A stretch of 31,754 nucleotides of DNA from Chloroflexota bacterium (GTDB lineage: Bacteria > Chloroflexota > Dehalococcoidia > Lucifugimonadales > UBA3495): positions 1 through 31,754 of the forward strand of contig JADFPM010000004.1 in assembly GCA_022562335.1 (NCBI GenBank), read 5' to 3'. The notes beneath the pieces were generated by a model, which was not told where the DNA came from, did no database searches, and saw only the letters and a program-made list of their open reading frames with translations. Made by a program: the position numbers and the translations under genes. Below, piece by piece: positions 8,446 through 15,950 of the stretch (position 1 is the stretch's first letter; every line of letters begins with the position of its first letter).

Positions 8446-9213
8446 TTAGACGATGTACTTCCCTCCCACCACGTTCAGCCGGTCCCCGGTGATGTAGCCC
8501 GACTCATCTGAAGCGAAGAACAAGCAGGCGTTGGCGATGTCCTGCACCGTGGCCTGACGGTGCAAAGGGATCTCTTTCAGGTGGTCGTCGCCACCCCGGC
8601 CTCCGCCGCTGAATTCCGGGTACCACTCGGGGTTGCGGCGTTCCGTATCCGTGGAACCGGGATTCACCAGGTTGGCCCTGACGTTGTAGGGGGCCATCTC
8701 GGCCGCCACAGACCGGATCAACCCCAGCAACCCCGTCTTGGCGGCGGTCACGCTGACGGTGCCTGGACGCCCGGTGATGGCAGCCTGGCCGCCCATGGCC
8801 ACGATACTGCCTGAGCGGCGTTCCATCATGCCGGGCAACACGGCGCGGCATAGGTAAAAAGCCGAGTTCAGGTTGGTGTTAATCACCTGATGCCATTCGT
8901 CGTCGGAAATGTCCACGATGTTGGTGTGGGGCCGGATGGCCACATTGCTCACCAGGATGTCTATCTTGCCCAGGGCTTCAATGCCTTCCTCCACCATCTG
9001 GGAGACCTGTGCCGAGTCCGAGACGTCGGCCAGGACGGTATGGACCTTGACGCCCAGTTCCCGGCATTCCAGGGCCACCTGCTCCAATTCCTGGTTGCTG
9101 GCCCGCGTGTTTAAGATCAGGTCGGCGCCTTCCCGGGCAAAGGTCAGCGCGACTTCACGGCCTATATTACGGCTGGCCCCGGTGATGAGGGCCGATTTTC
9201 CTTCCAACCTCAT
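8446..9213 (-). CDS. SDR-family protein lacking the catalytic Ser and Tyr
   Basis: Short-chain dehydrogenase/reductase fold, 255 residues. The Rossmann cofactor motif TGASRNIG (residues 11-18) and the structural Asn in INTNLN are present, and the C-terminal half is typical. The catalytic tetrad is broken. Where Ser is expected there is MGGQAA (Gly141/Gly142), and the YxxxK motif reads VTAAK, with Val155 for Tyr and Lys159 kept. Codons were checked on the reverse strand: GTG encodes the Val, and no nearby Tyr could replace it. It may bind NAD(P) without classical redox catalysis, or use another chemistry. AGGAGG precedes the ATG. The gene is divergent from the FAH gene across 236 bases. Confidence 0.88.
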   Translation of the reverse strand: MRLEGKSALITGASRNIGREVALTFAREGADLILNTRASNQELEQVALECRELGVKVHTVLADVSDSAQVSQMVEEGIEALGKIDILVSNVAIRPHTNIVDISDDEWHQVINTNLNSAFYLCRAVLPGMMERRSGSIVAMGGQAAITGRPGTVSVTAAKTGLLGLIRSVAAEMAPYNVRANLVNPGSTDTERRNPEWYPEFSGGGRGGDDHLKEIPLHRQATVQDIANACLFFASDESGYITGDRLNVVGGKYIV

Positions 9214-9370
9214 GGGTCCTCCTTGGATTCATGTGATAAGCCCACGTGATGAGCCACGGCAGTTTACCACAGAATGCCCTGGATGCCCGGAAGGTCCCAT
9301 GAAGTGGGTAGGAGGCCATACATATGGCCGCCGGGTCTCCGCCTCCTATGCGGCGGGCAAAATCCGGAAC

Positions 9371-9399
9371 TTGACCATGGACCGAAGCGATGTGAGAAT
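9371..9399 (+). promoter_or_regulatory. Putative sigma-70-type promoter of the FAH-family gene
   Basis: TTGACC (9371-9376), a 17-base spacer ending in TGT, and GAGAAT (9394-9399) form a plausible -35/extended -10 pair. A start site near 9406 would leave a leader of about 45 bases before the ATG at 9450. It overlaps the TTG at 9399, which argues against starting translation there. Confidence 0.45.
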
Positions 9400-9449
9400 T
9401 GGGGCAACATCCGTGCCCAAATTCCGCTAAGCCGATAGGAGCGCGCAAC

Positions 9450-10232
9450 ATGAAATGGTGCAGATACCAGGTAGGCGACAAAATATCTTACGGGACCATT
9501 GAGGGCGACACGGTGACCGCGGTGGAAGGAAGCCCCTTCGACAGCTACACCGAGACCTCCAACTCCCAGCCCCTGTCTTCGGTGAAACTGCTGGCTCCGG
9601 TCATCCCCGCCACCTTCTATGCCGCCGGGATCAATTTCAAGGAGCACGTAACCGAGATGGCCCATAAACGGGGCGAAGAGCCGCAATTCCCTCCGGCCGC
9701 CGACGTGGGATACCGGGCGGTGAACGCCATCATCGCCGACGGCGAGGACATCATCGTCCCCAATGACGCCACGGAGCTGGTCCAATACGAAGGCGAGCTG
9801 GTGGTGGTCTTTGGCAAGAAGTGCCGGAAGGTTTCCGAGAAGGACGCCCTGGATTACGTGTTGGGTTACACCATCGGCAACGACGTCAGCGAACGCACCT
9901 GGCAACGGGGCGACCGGACCATGTGGCGGGCCAAGAACACGGATACCTTCAAGCCCATGGGCCCCTGGATCGTCACCGACCTGGAGCCCGACGACCTGAA
10001 CGTGAAGATCCGCCTCAACGAGCGCCTGGTGGGTGACTACGACATGTCCGGCGCCATTTTCAGCGTGCGCCACTACATCAGCCGGATGAGCCAATATCTA
10101 ACCCTCTATCCGGGCGATGTGCTGTGGATGGGCACCGACGGCGCGCCGGAGAACATGAAAGACGGCGACATATGCGAAGTCGAGATCACCGACATCGGCA
10201 CGCTAACCAACAAGATCGTCTGGGAAAAGTAG
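9450..10232 (+). CDS. Fumarylacetoacetate hydrolase (FAH) family protein
   Basis: Metal-dependent C-C bond hydrolase, isomerase or decarboxylase of the FAH superfamily, 260 residues. The divalent-metal ligands are visible as YEGE (Glu114, Glu116) and Asp145 in IGNDVSER. The catalytic-region Lys162 lies in AKNTDTFKPMGPW, and the C-terminal GDVLWMGTDG segment is typical. Members cleave fumarylpyruvate, decarboxylate oxaloacetate, or act in homoprotocatechuate breakdown; the substrate cannot be read here. The start is the ATG at 9450, preceded by TAGGAG about 9 bases upstream; an upstream TTG at 9399 lies inside the predicted promoter. The TAG stop codon lies within the left arm of a palindromic repeat. 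An HpaB-type hydroxylase 2.2 kb away suggests aromatic substrates, but this is an inference. Confidence 0.9.
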   Translation: MKWCRYQVGDKISYGTIEGDTVTAVEGSPFDSYTETSNSQPLSSVKLLAPVIPATFYAAGINFKEHVTEMAHKRGEEPQFPPAADVGYRAVNAIIADGEDIIVPNDATELVQYEGELVVVFGKKCRKVSEKDALDYVLGYTIGNDVSERTWQRGDRTMWRAKNTDTFKPMGPWIVTDLEPDDLNVKIRLNERLVGDYDMSGAIFSVRHYISRMSQYLTLYPGDVLWMGTDGAPENMKDGDICEVEITDIGTLTNKIVWEK

Positions 10233-10257
10233 GAGCGCAAGGCCTTGCGCCCGTAAG
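10229..10257. repeat. Degenerate copy of the GTAGGGGC-type palindrome overlapping a stop codon
   Basis: The core GCGCAAGGCCTTGCGC (10235-10250) is a perfect 16-base palindrome flanked by GTAGGA on the left and CCGTAAG on the right. This is a decayed version of the GTAGGGGC...GCCCCTAC arms seen in three other gaps nearby. The left arm contains the TAG stop (10230-10232) of the FAH gene. Confidence 0.6.
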
Positions 10258-10265
10258 GATAGCGC

Positions 10266-10307
10266 CGCTAACGTAGGGGCACGGCATGCCGTGCCCCTAC
10301 GTTAGCG
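10266..10307. repeat. Perfect 42-base palindrome, GTAGGGGC family
   Basis: The two 21-base halves are exact reverse complements, centred between 10286 and 10287. The left half contains CGTAGGGGCACGGCA; the right half mirrors it. It lies between the + strand FAH gene and the end of the - strand CMD-like gene, so it could also fold as a bidirectional terminator, though no T-run follows on either side. Confidence 0.85.
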
Positions 10308-10388
10308 CAGTTGCCGTCTTGCCGTGTTGACCATGTTCCCACGGCCGGATTTCGAAACGCCTCGGCTCACCCGGAACGCGCCGCGTCT

Positions 10389-10769
10389 TTACCCCTGGGG
10401 CACTTCAAAACCCGTTTCCGCGGCCCAGGCCTGCAATCCCCGCCGAAAGGCCAATGCCCCCATGGGGGCTATCACCGCCTGCAGGGCTTCCAGTATCTCC
10501 CGGGGCGAGGCCCCTTCCCGCAGGGCGACCCCCACGTGGGCTTGGATCTGCTCCACGTCGGCCCGCAAAGCCGCTTCCACCACGATCTGCAGCAGCTCTT
10601 TGGTCTTGCGGTCCAGCAACCGCTGGCCGGTGTAGGTCGCCTCGATGAACTCGTTATATTTCTTGGCCCATTCCAGGTCGACCTCGGCCATGATGCGGTG
10701 CATCTCCAGGGTATAACCCCGGTGTTGCTGAGCCTGTTCCAAAAATTCCCTGGCTTCGTCGGTGGCCAT
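10389..10769 (-). CDS. Carboxymuconolactone decarboxylase (CMD) family protein
   Basis: Small all-helical protein of 126 residues in the CMD/AhpD superfamily. The recognisable core is KTKELLQIVVEAALRAD, then QAHVGVALREGASPREILEA. The conserved His of the superfamily (QAHVG) is present, but the CxxC pair of AhpD-type peroxidase partners is replaced by residues around RADVEQIQ. This makes thiol-peroxidase activity unlikely and favours the decarboxylase/unknown branch. A GGGAGGG ribosome site precedes the ATG. It is a single gene between two palindromic repeats. Its presence beside FAH and flavin enzymes fits aromatic or dicarboxylate catabolism, without proof of substrate. Confidence 0.82.
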   Translation of the reverse strand: MATDEAREFLEQAQQHRGYTLEMHRIMAEVDLEWAKKYNEFIEATYTGQRLLDRKTKELLQIVVEAALRADVEQIQAHVGVALREGASPREILEALQAVIAPMGALAFRRGLQAWAAETGFEVPQG

Positions 10770-10802
10770 ATCTCCCTCCCTCTGCGATTGGCTTTACACG
10801 AG

Positions 10803-10830
10803 GTAGGGGCGCACGGCCGTGCGCCCCTAC
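10803..10830. repeat. Perfect 28-base palindrome, GTAGGGGC family
   Basis: The arms GTAGGGGCGCACGG and CCGTGCGCCCCTAC are exact reverse complements with no loop. It fills the 94-base gap between two - strand genes and shares its outer 8 bases per side with the copies at 10266-10307 and 11559-11587, while the inner bases differ. Confidence 0.85.
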
Positions 10831-10863
10831 TTTGGCAAATCAGGCGATTGATTATCCTGGGAG

Positions 10864-11442
10864 TCACCCGTTGATATCGATCACGCCGGCGGAGCCCAAG
10901 GCGCCGGACTTGTCGTCATCGGGGCCGGTGGGCGGGCCCCGCCGGGCTTTGCCGCTCCATTCATCGATGGCCACCTCCACCAGCGCCGTGATGCCCAGGT
11001 CTTCCGGCGGGGGCGGGTTATAGTCTTGACCGATCTCGCGGCCCGGGAAATACCTTTGCACCATCTGGTCGAATATCTCAAACTTGCGGTCCGCGTCTTC
11101 AATCAGCTTGCCGTGCCCAAACACCATCACGCTGCGGTAGTTCATGGAGTGGTTCATGGCTTTTCGCGAATAGACCAGCCCGTCGGTCAGGGTGACGGTA
11201 ACGCACACAGGCTGCCCCTCGGCCAGTTGTTCTATAGCCCGGCTGCGAACGGCGCCGTGAAGGTAAAGAACGTCGGGTGATAGAGGATCAAAGTGATAGG
11301 CCATGGGCACCACAAACGGCTGTCCGCCGGAAATGAATCCCACGTGGGCAACCTGCCCTTGGGCCAATATCTCCGCCGACTCATCGGGCACGGCCCGTTC
11401 CGGATGGTTCCTGATGCGGGTGCGCTCGCTCCGCTGGCTCAT
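10864..11442 (-). CDS. Pyridoxamine 5'-phosphate oxidase-like split-barrel flavin-binding protein (NimA-related)
   Basis: The predicted fold is the FMN-binding split barrel of the PNPOx/NimA type. Typical segments are GQVAHVGFISGGQPFVVPMAY near the N-terminus, then VLYLHGAVRSRAIEQL and the SRKAMNHSMNYRSVMVFG block. The last 50 residues (from PPPPEDLG on) are extra and Gly/Pro-rich. The family includes nitroimidazole reductases, flavin reductases and heme-degrading enzymes, so the reaction is open. It could supply reduced flavin to the HpaB-type hydroxylase at 12443, which has no HpaC neighbour; that is speculation. The ATG at 11442 has AGGAG six bases upstream; the TTG one codon earlier is not needed. 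Confidence 0.85.
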   Translation of the reverse strand: MSQRSERTRIRNHPERAVPDESAEILAQGQVAHVGFISGGQPFVVPMAYHFDPLSPDVLYLHGAVRSRAIEQLAEGQPVCVTVTLTDGLVYSRKAMNHSMNYRSVMVFGHGKLIEDADRKFEIFDQMVQRYFPGREIGQDYNPPPPEDLGITALVEVAIDEWSGKARRGPPTGPDDDKSGALGSAGVIDING

Positions 11443-11558
11443 CAATATCTCCTGAAATGCCGCTCGATTCAGCGGTCAATTGTCCTACCGGGCGCCGGCG
11501 GGCGCAAGGCCTATAGCGGCCGCCCTGGTCATTCAGAAGGCGTGTTCGAACGAACCGC

Positions 11559-11587
11559 GTAGGGGCGAGTTTGAAACTCGCCCCTGC
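11559..11587. repeat. Near-perfect 29-base palindrome, GTAGGGGC family
   Basis: The arms GTAGGGGCGAGTTT and AAACTCGCCCCTGC flank a single G (11573), with one mismatch near the outer end (G for A). It lies in the divergent gap upstream of the methyltransferase. Confidence 0.8.
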
Positions 11588-11678
11588 CATATCAACAAAC
11601 CTGTCCCAATCCTATGGGGCCGGTGTGGGCGGATACGGGTCAGATAGCCGATACCCCTGCGCCCGCCCAGACCTTCCC

Positions 11679-12392
11679 ATGGTACAATTTTCCGGCCGAA
11701 GGCCACCCGGCAAACACCGAATCCCCCGGCGGCTTAGGAGGTCCACCACGGATAGCAACTACCCTCCCGGCTCGTTCGAAAGGGAAGACGAGTCCGACGA
11801 CACCTGGTTCTACGCTTCCCCCAGGATGGTGGTCCACATCGACGAGGGGGCCATCGCCGCCGTGTCCCAACTTTTTAAGGACCTGATCCCTCCCGATTCG
11901 GCGGTTTTGGACCTGATGAGCAGCTGGCGCTCCCATTGGCCCCAGGACCACCCAAAACTCCGCCTGGTGGGCCTGGGTCTGAACGCCCCAGAGATGGAGG
12001 ACAACCCGGACCTGGACGACTACGTGGTCCACAACGTGAACAGCGATCCTGCCTTGCCCTTCGCCGACGGGATATTCGATGCCACGGTGATCACGGTTTC
12101 GCCCCAGTACCTGACCCGGCCGGTGGAGACCTTTCAGCACGTTAACCGGGTCCTGAAACCGGGCGGTATCTTCATCGTCACTTTTTCCAACCGCATGTTC
12201 CCCACCAAGGCGGTGCGTATCTGGCGGACATCATCGGACCAGGGGCACATGGATCTGGTGACGTCGTATATGGAAGGCGCGGGCAACTTCGACGACATCA
12301 AAGCAGGCTTTGTGAATGCCGAGCAGAGCCCGCCCGCCGACCCCATCTTCGCCGTGGTGAGCCGCAAATCTCCTGCTTCGCCCGAGGTTTAA
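11679..12392 (+). CDS. SAM-dependent methyltransferase with a non-standard motif I
   Basis: Class I methyltransferase fold. The family-specific N-terminus NYPPGSFEREDESDD, then FYASPRMVVHID, precedes motif I written as VLDLMSSWRSHWP instead of the usual glycine loop. This variant marks a distinct uncharacterised family. PFADGIFDATVITVSPQYL and VLKPGGIFIVTFSNRMFPTK are the later motifs. The substrate is unknown. The start is doubtful. ATG 11679 is the only conventional choice close by and is reported here, but recognisable homology begins at about residue 26 of that frame. A strong AGGAGGT (11736-11742) sits five bases before an in-frame ACG (11748), which may be the true initiator or a changed ATG. 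Confidence 0.85.
   Translation: MVQFSGRRPPGKHRIPRRLRRSTTDSNYPPGSFEREDESDDTWFYASPRMVVHIDEGAIAAVSQLFKDLIPPDSAVLDLMSSWRSHWPQDHPKLRLVGLGLNAPEMEDNPDLDDYVVHNVNSDPALPFADGIFDATVITVSPQYLTRPVETFQHVNRVLKPGGIFIVTFSNRMFPTKAVRIWRTSSDQGHMDLVTSYMEGAGNFDDIKAGFVNAEQSPPADPIFAVVSRKSPASPEV
11680..11688 (+). promoter_or_regulatory. Putative extended -10 promoter of the methyltransferase gene
   Basis: TGGTACAAT matches TG, one base, TACAAT. It overlaps the in-frame ATG at 11679, so that ATG may be promoter rather than coding sequence. A start site near 11695 would leave a leader of about 40 bases before the AGGAGGT at 11736-11742. Confidence 0.45.
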
Positions 12393-12442
12393 CGGCCATC
12401 AAGGCTAGGACCACAAGGGAACTGCAGCAGGCTCCCGGCGAA

Positions 12443-13930
12443 TCAGGCGCCCTGCGGTTTTTCCAACCGGTCGCGCTCCAGGAACGTGTTCACCGCGTTT
12501 TCCGCTGCGGTAAAATCGTAGTTGGCGTATCTACGCTGGCGCAGGCGGACCACGTCGCCGTTGAAGAACCGCTCGTACAGCGCCTGGCGGGAGCCAAACT
12601 GGGTTCCCACCAGGTCCCACGCCAGCCGGAACAGGGCGATCCTTTTGGACGCATCCAGTGAAGCCCCCTGGTAGAATTTGCCGATGGTTTCCGCCATGGG
12701 CCCCTGGACGTCTTCCTGGGACGGCGTGAGCATCAGACCCCCCGCGGCCAGCTGCTCCACGATCCAGATGATGCGGACGTAGGCGTCGGGATACCAGTTC
12801 CTCATGGCGATCCACGGTTCCGCCGCCGGCCAAATGCCTTCACCACGTATATCTTGGGCCTGGTAGGGACCGGCATCGGCCTCGGCCGCCCGCATGTAAG
12901 CCCGAACGGTCTCCAGAATATCTACGATCTCGGCGATCTTTTCCTGCACGTGGCTGAAACCGTCGATGCCGACGCCCTGGGCGATGCCCCGGATTATGCC
13001 CAGGATGAATTCCAATTTGGCGATGTTTTTTACCGCCACCTGCTGCATATATTGACGCCACATGGGGACGGCTTCCAGGGCTTCGTTGGCCAACTCCAGG
13101 TCTTGGAAATTGAACACCCTCTCCCAGGGGATCAGCACGTCGTCGAATACGGCCAGGGCGTCCATCTCGTCGTACCTTCCCGATAGGGGATAGTCGTACA
13201 GCGAGTCGCCCATATCGTGGGACTGGCGGCAGATGAATTTCAGGCCCCGAGAGTTTGCGGGGATGGAAAAGCCCAGACAGTACTTTTTATCTTCATCGGA
13301 ATCGGTGCGCAGGGGCCGGTACAAAGGACAGAAGAGTTCGTCGGCGAAGGGCGCCAGGGTGGCCAGTTGCTTGGCGCCCCGTACGATGACGCCTTCCGTT
13401 GTAGTATCGACGACCCCTAAAGCGATGTAGGGGTCGGATAATTCGCTTATGAGCACCCCCCGGTTGACCTGGGGATGGCCAAATGCGTGGGTCATACACA
13501 GGTCGTTCTCGCGCACATAAGCATGATAGGCAATGAGGTTTTCCCCGTACTTGGGCTCTTTCCTGCCGTAGAGCGACGCCATCTGGCGCATGGCGGTGAG
13601 CTGGATGTTCACGTAGTCCGGCGTGCGCCCCAACATCCCGTAGGAATCGTGGGCGACGATCTCCAACGCCCGCCTCCGGCGCAACAAGTCATCTTGAGTC
13701 TCGGGAATCATGTAAGACAGGGCCACCGGCTCGCCGCTGGACGGCGACTTGAAGACCATGTCCTGATGGTATTTCGGGTCGTGCTGCAGGTCGTAGACCG
13801 AGGCGAGGGTACGGGCCATCCGCGCCAGCTTGGGATGGGTGGTCACGTCCTCCACCCGCTCACCCTCCAGCCAGACCTCCCGGTCATCTTGCAGGCCCTT
13901 CAGGAACTGGGCCCCGGTGCGTACTGCCAT
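12443..13930 (-). CDS. 4-hydroxyphenylacetate 3-hydroxylase family (HpaB-type) FADH2-dependent monooxygenase
   Basis: Oxygenase component of a two-component flavin monooxygenase, 495 residues, the normal family length. Typical segments include HPKLARMARTLASVYDLQHD, DPYIALGVVDTTTEGVIVRGAKQ (in part), FDDVLIPWERVFNF, and a C-terminal helical half with DLVGTQFGSRQALYERFF. The family hydroxylates phenolic rings with reduced FAD supplied by an HpaC-type reductase; vinylacetyl-CoA isomerases share the fold but normally carry Cys/His Fe-S ligands in another context. The start is ATG 13930; the open frame runs 57 codons further upstream, but that part has no family resemblance. There is no hpaC next to it. 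It is divergent from nadE across 233 bases. Confidence 0.88.
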   Translation of the reverse strand: MAVRTGAQFLKGLQDDREVWLEGERVEDVTTHPKLARMARTLASVYDLQHDPKYHQDMVFKSPSSGEPVALSYMIPETQDDLLRRRRALEIVAHDSYGMLGRTPDYVNIQLTAMRQMASLYGRKEPKYGENLIAYHAYVRENDLCMTHAFGHPQVNRGVLISELSDPYIALGVVDTTTEGVIVRGAKQLATLAPFADELFCPLYRPLRTDSDEDKKYCLGFSIPANSRGLKFICRQSHDMGDSLYDYPLSGRYDEMDALAVFDDVLIPWERVFNFQDLELANEALEAVPMWRQYMQQVAVKNIAKLEFILGIIRGIAQGVGIDGFSHVQEKIAEIVDILETVRAYMRAAEADAGPYQAQDIRGEGIWPAAEPWIAMRNWYPDAYVRIIWIVEQLAAGGLMLTPSQEDVQGPMAETIGKFYQGASLDASKRIALFRLAWDLVGTQFGSRQALYERFFNGDVVRLRQRRYANYDFTAAENAVNTFLERDRLEKPQGA

Positions 13931-14107
13931 GATCCGCTCCCGCTGCCGGGGCCAAATCCATCGGCCCGGCGATTCCGGCCCATAGTAGCATGGGGTATGG
14001 GCGGCAACAAGGAATTTCCTAGCTGGCGGGCTAGGTTTCCTAGGCGGATCGCCACCGGGTTGGGGCGGTCTCCCCAGCGTTTCCGTCGAAAACGCACCCA
14101 CCGGCGA

Positions 14108-14137
14108 TTGGCGATGTCCGAATCCAGTCTGTATACT
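14108..14137 (+). promoter_or_regulatory. Putative promoter of nadE
   Basis: TTGGCG (14108-14113), an 18-base spacer and TATACT (14132-14137) form a reasonable sigma-70-type promoter. AAGGAG (14145-14150) follows as ribosome site, with a rather long 13-base gap to the ATG at 14164, so the untranslated leader is very short. Confidence 0.5.
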
Positions 14138-14163
14138 TCGGCATAAGGAGTTTTCAAGTCTTT

Positions 14164-15918
14164 ATGCCCAGAACCTTTCGGCTGGCCCTGGCCCAGATCA
14201 ACCCCACCGTGGGCGACATCGCGGGCAACACGGCCAAGATAATCGAATACACGGACCGGGCGCGAAAGGCCGGGGCAGACCTGGTCGCCTTTCCCGAGTT
14301 GGCCATCACCGGCTACCCGCCGGAAGACCTGCTGTTCAAGCCCTCGTTCCTAAAGGACAACCTGGCCGCCATGGAAAAGGTGGCCGCGGCGTCCAAGGGC
14401 ATCGCCATTTTGGTTGGCTACGTAGGGGTGGAGCCAGACATATCCAACGCGGCCGCGTTGGCATATGACGGAAAACTGGTGGATACCTACCGCAAGATGT
14501 ATCTGCCCAACTACGGGGTTTTCGACGAGGACCGTTACTTCCGCAAGGGCGATACCTGCCCGGTATACATCATCAACGGGGTGCGTGTCGGCGTCGGCAT
14601 CTGCGAGGACATCTGGTACCCCGTGGGGCCGATGGCGGTGCAACGGGAGGCCGGAGCAGAGTTGGTCATCAACATCAACGCCTCGCCCTTCCACGCCGGG
14701 AAGGGGGAACAGCGGGAGAAAATGATCGCCACCCGGGCGGCCGACAACGAATTGTTCGTGGCCTACCTCAACGCCGTCGGCGGCCAGGACGAATTGGTGT
14801 TCGACGGCGCCAGCACCGTTTACGACATGTCGGGCAACCTGGTGGCCCGTGGCGCGGCCTTTGAAGAAGACCTGATCATCACCGACCTGGATATCGAAGC
14901 GGTTTTCGGCTCGCGGCTGCGCGACCCCCGGCCCCGCAAAGAAAACACCACCATCCTCAGGGAGATCGGAGCAAGTAAGCTTGTCCACGTATCCGAAGCC
15001 GCCGGCCAGGCCCCATCCAAAAAACGCAAACCATTGCCCGTTGATCCACCGGCGCCGCTCCTGGAATCGGTGGAAGAAGTGTACCGCGCCCTGGTCCTGG
15101 GCACACATGATTACCTGGCCAAAACCGGCTTTAGCAAGGCCCTCATCGGCCTTTCCGGAGGGGTCGACTCCGCCCTCACCGCCGTGGTGGCCGCCGATGC
15201 CCTGGGCCGGAAGAACGTGGTCGGGGTGGCCATGCCCTCGCGCTATTCGTCGGAAGGGAGTATCAGCGACGCCAAGGAACTGGCCGACAACCTGGGGATC
15301 GAACTTTGGACGGTGCCGGTGGAACCCGCCCACATCGCATTCACCCGGATGCTGGAGCCCTACTTCCGCGATACCGAGCCCAACGTGGCGGAAGAGAACG
15401 TCCAGGCCCGTATTCGCGGCAACATACTGATGACCATATCCAACAAATTTGGCTGGATGGTCCTGACCACCGGCAACAAGAGCGAGATGGCCATGGGCTA
15501 CGCCACATTGTACGGGGACATGGCCGGCGGGTTTGCGGTGCTGAAAGACGTGACCAAAACCCTGGTGTACCAGATTTGCGAATGGCGCAACAACCACGGG
15601 GAGCCGAAGAATCCCATTCCCCAGGCCATCATCACCAAGGCGCCCAGCGCCGAGCTGAAAGAGGACCAGCTAGACCAGGACACCCTGCCGCCCTACGACG
15701 TGCTTGACCCGGTGGTGAAAGCCTACGTGGAACAGGACAACAGCTACGAGGAGATGGTGGCCAAGGGTTTCGACCCCAAGATCGTGGCCCAGGTCATCAG
15801 CCTGGCCGACCGCAACGAGTACAAACGCCGCCAAGCGCCGCCGGGAGTCAAGATCACCCCCCGGGCCTTCGGCAAAGACCGCAGGCTCCCCATCGTCAAC
15901 CGCTACCGCCAGGGGTAG
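14164..15918 (+). CDS. nadE: Glutamine-dependent NAD+ synthetase
   Basis: It makes NAD+ from deamido-NAD, ATP and glutamine. The N-terminal nitrilase-type glutaminase domain (about 1-270) has its catalytic triad in view: Glu45 in FPELAITGYPPEDL, Lys111 in YRKMYLPNYGVFDE, and Cys147 in VGICEDIWYP. The C-terminal synthetase domain carries the ATP pyrophosphatase loop LSGGVDSAL (Ser331 to Ser336) and family segments TGNKSEMAMGYATLYGDMAG and RNEYKRRQAPPG. At 584 residues it matches the two-domain bacterial form, so ammonia comes from glutamine by internal channelling. It stands alone, convergent with the toxin-antitoxin pair, and is essential housekeeping in most bacteria. Confidence 0.96.
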   Translation: MPRTFRLALAQINPTVGDIAGNTAKIIEYTDRARKAGADLVAFPELAITGYPPEDLLFKPSFLKDNLAAMEKVAAASKGIAILVGYVGVEPDISNAAALAYDGKLVDTYRKMYLPNYGVFDEDRYFRKGDTCPVYIINGVRVGVGICEDIWYPVGPMAVQREAGAELVININASPFHAGKGEQREKMIATRAADNELFVAYLNAVGGQDELVFDGASTVYDMSGNLVARGAAFEEDLIITDLDIEAVFGSRLRDPRPRKENTTILREIGASKLVHVSEAAGQAPSKKRKPLPVDPPAPLLESVEEVYRALVLGTHDYLAKTGFSKALIGLSGGVDSALTAVVAADALGRKNVVGVAMPSRYSSEGSISDAKELADNLGIELWTVPVEPAHIAFTRMLEPYFRDTEPNVAEENVQARIRGNILMTISNKFGWMVLTTGNKSEMAMGYATLYGDMAGGFAVLKDVTKTLVYQICEWRNNHGEPKNPIPQAIITKAPSAELKEDQLDQDTLPPYDVLDPVVKAYVEQDNSYEEMVAKGFDPKIVAQVISLADRNEYKRRQAPPGVKITPRAFGKDRRLPIVNRYRQG

Positions 15919-15923
15919 GGGGT

Positions 15924-15950
15924 AGCTAGGTTAGGTTCACAGCCCTAGCT
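15924..15950. terminator. Possible bidirectional terminator between nadE and mazF
   Basis: AGCTAGG (15924-15930) and CCTAGCT (15944-15950) can pair around a 13-base loop. The hairpin overlaps the last codons of the toxin gene. No T-run follows, so this is weak. Confidence 0.25.

Noticed and set aside
8421..8447. Hairpin AACCGG...CCGGTT as terminator between the ROK and SDR genes
   Set aside because: Only six paired bases around a 15-base loop, with no T-run.
14350..15597. 415-codon open frame on the - strand opposite nadE
   Set aside because: Antisense shadow of a clearly conserved gene, with His/Gly-rich composition typical of such frames.
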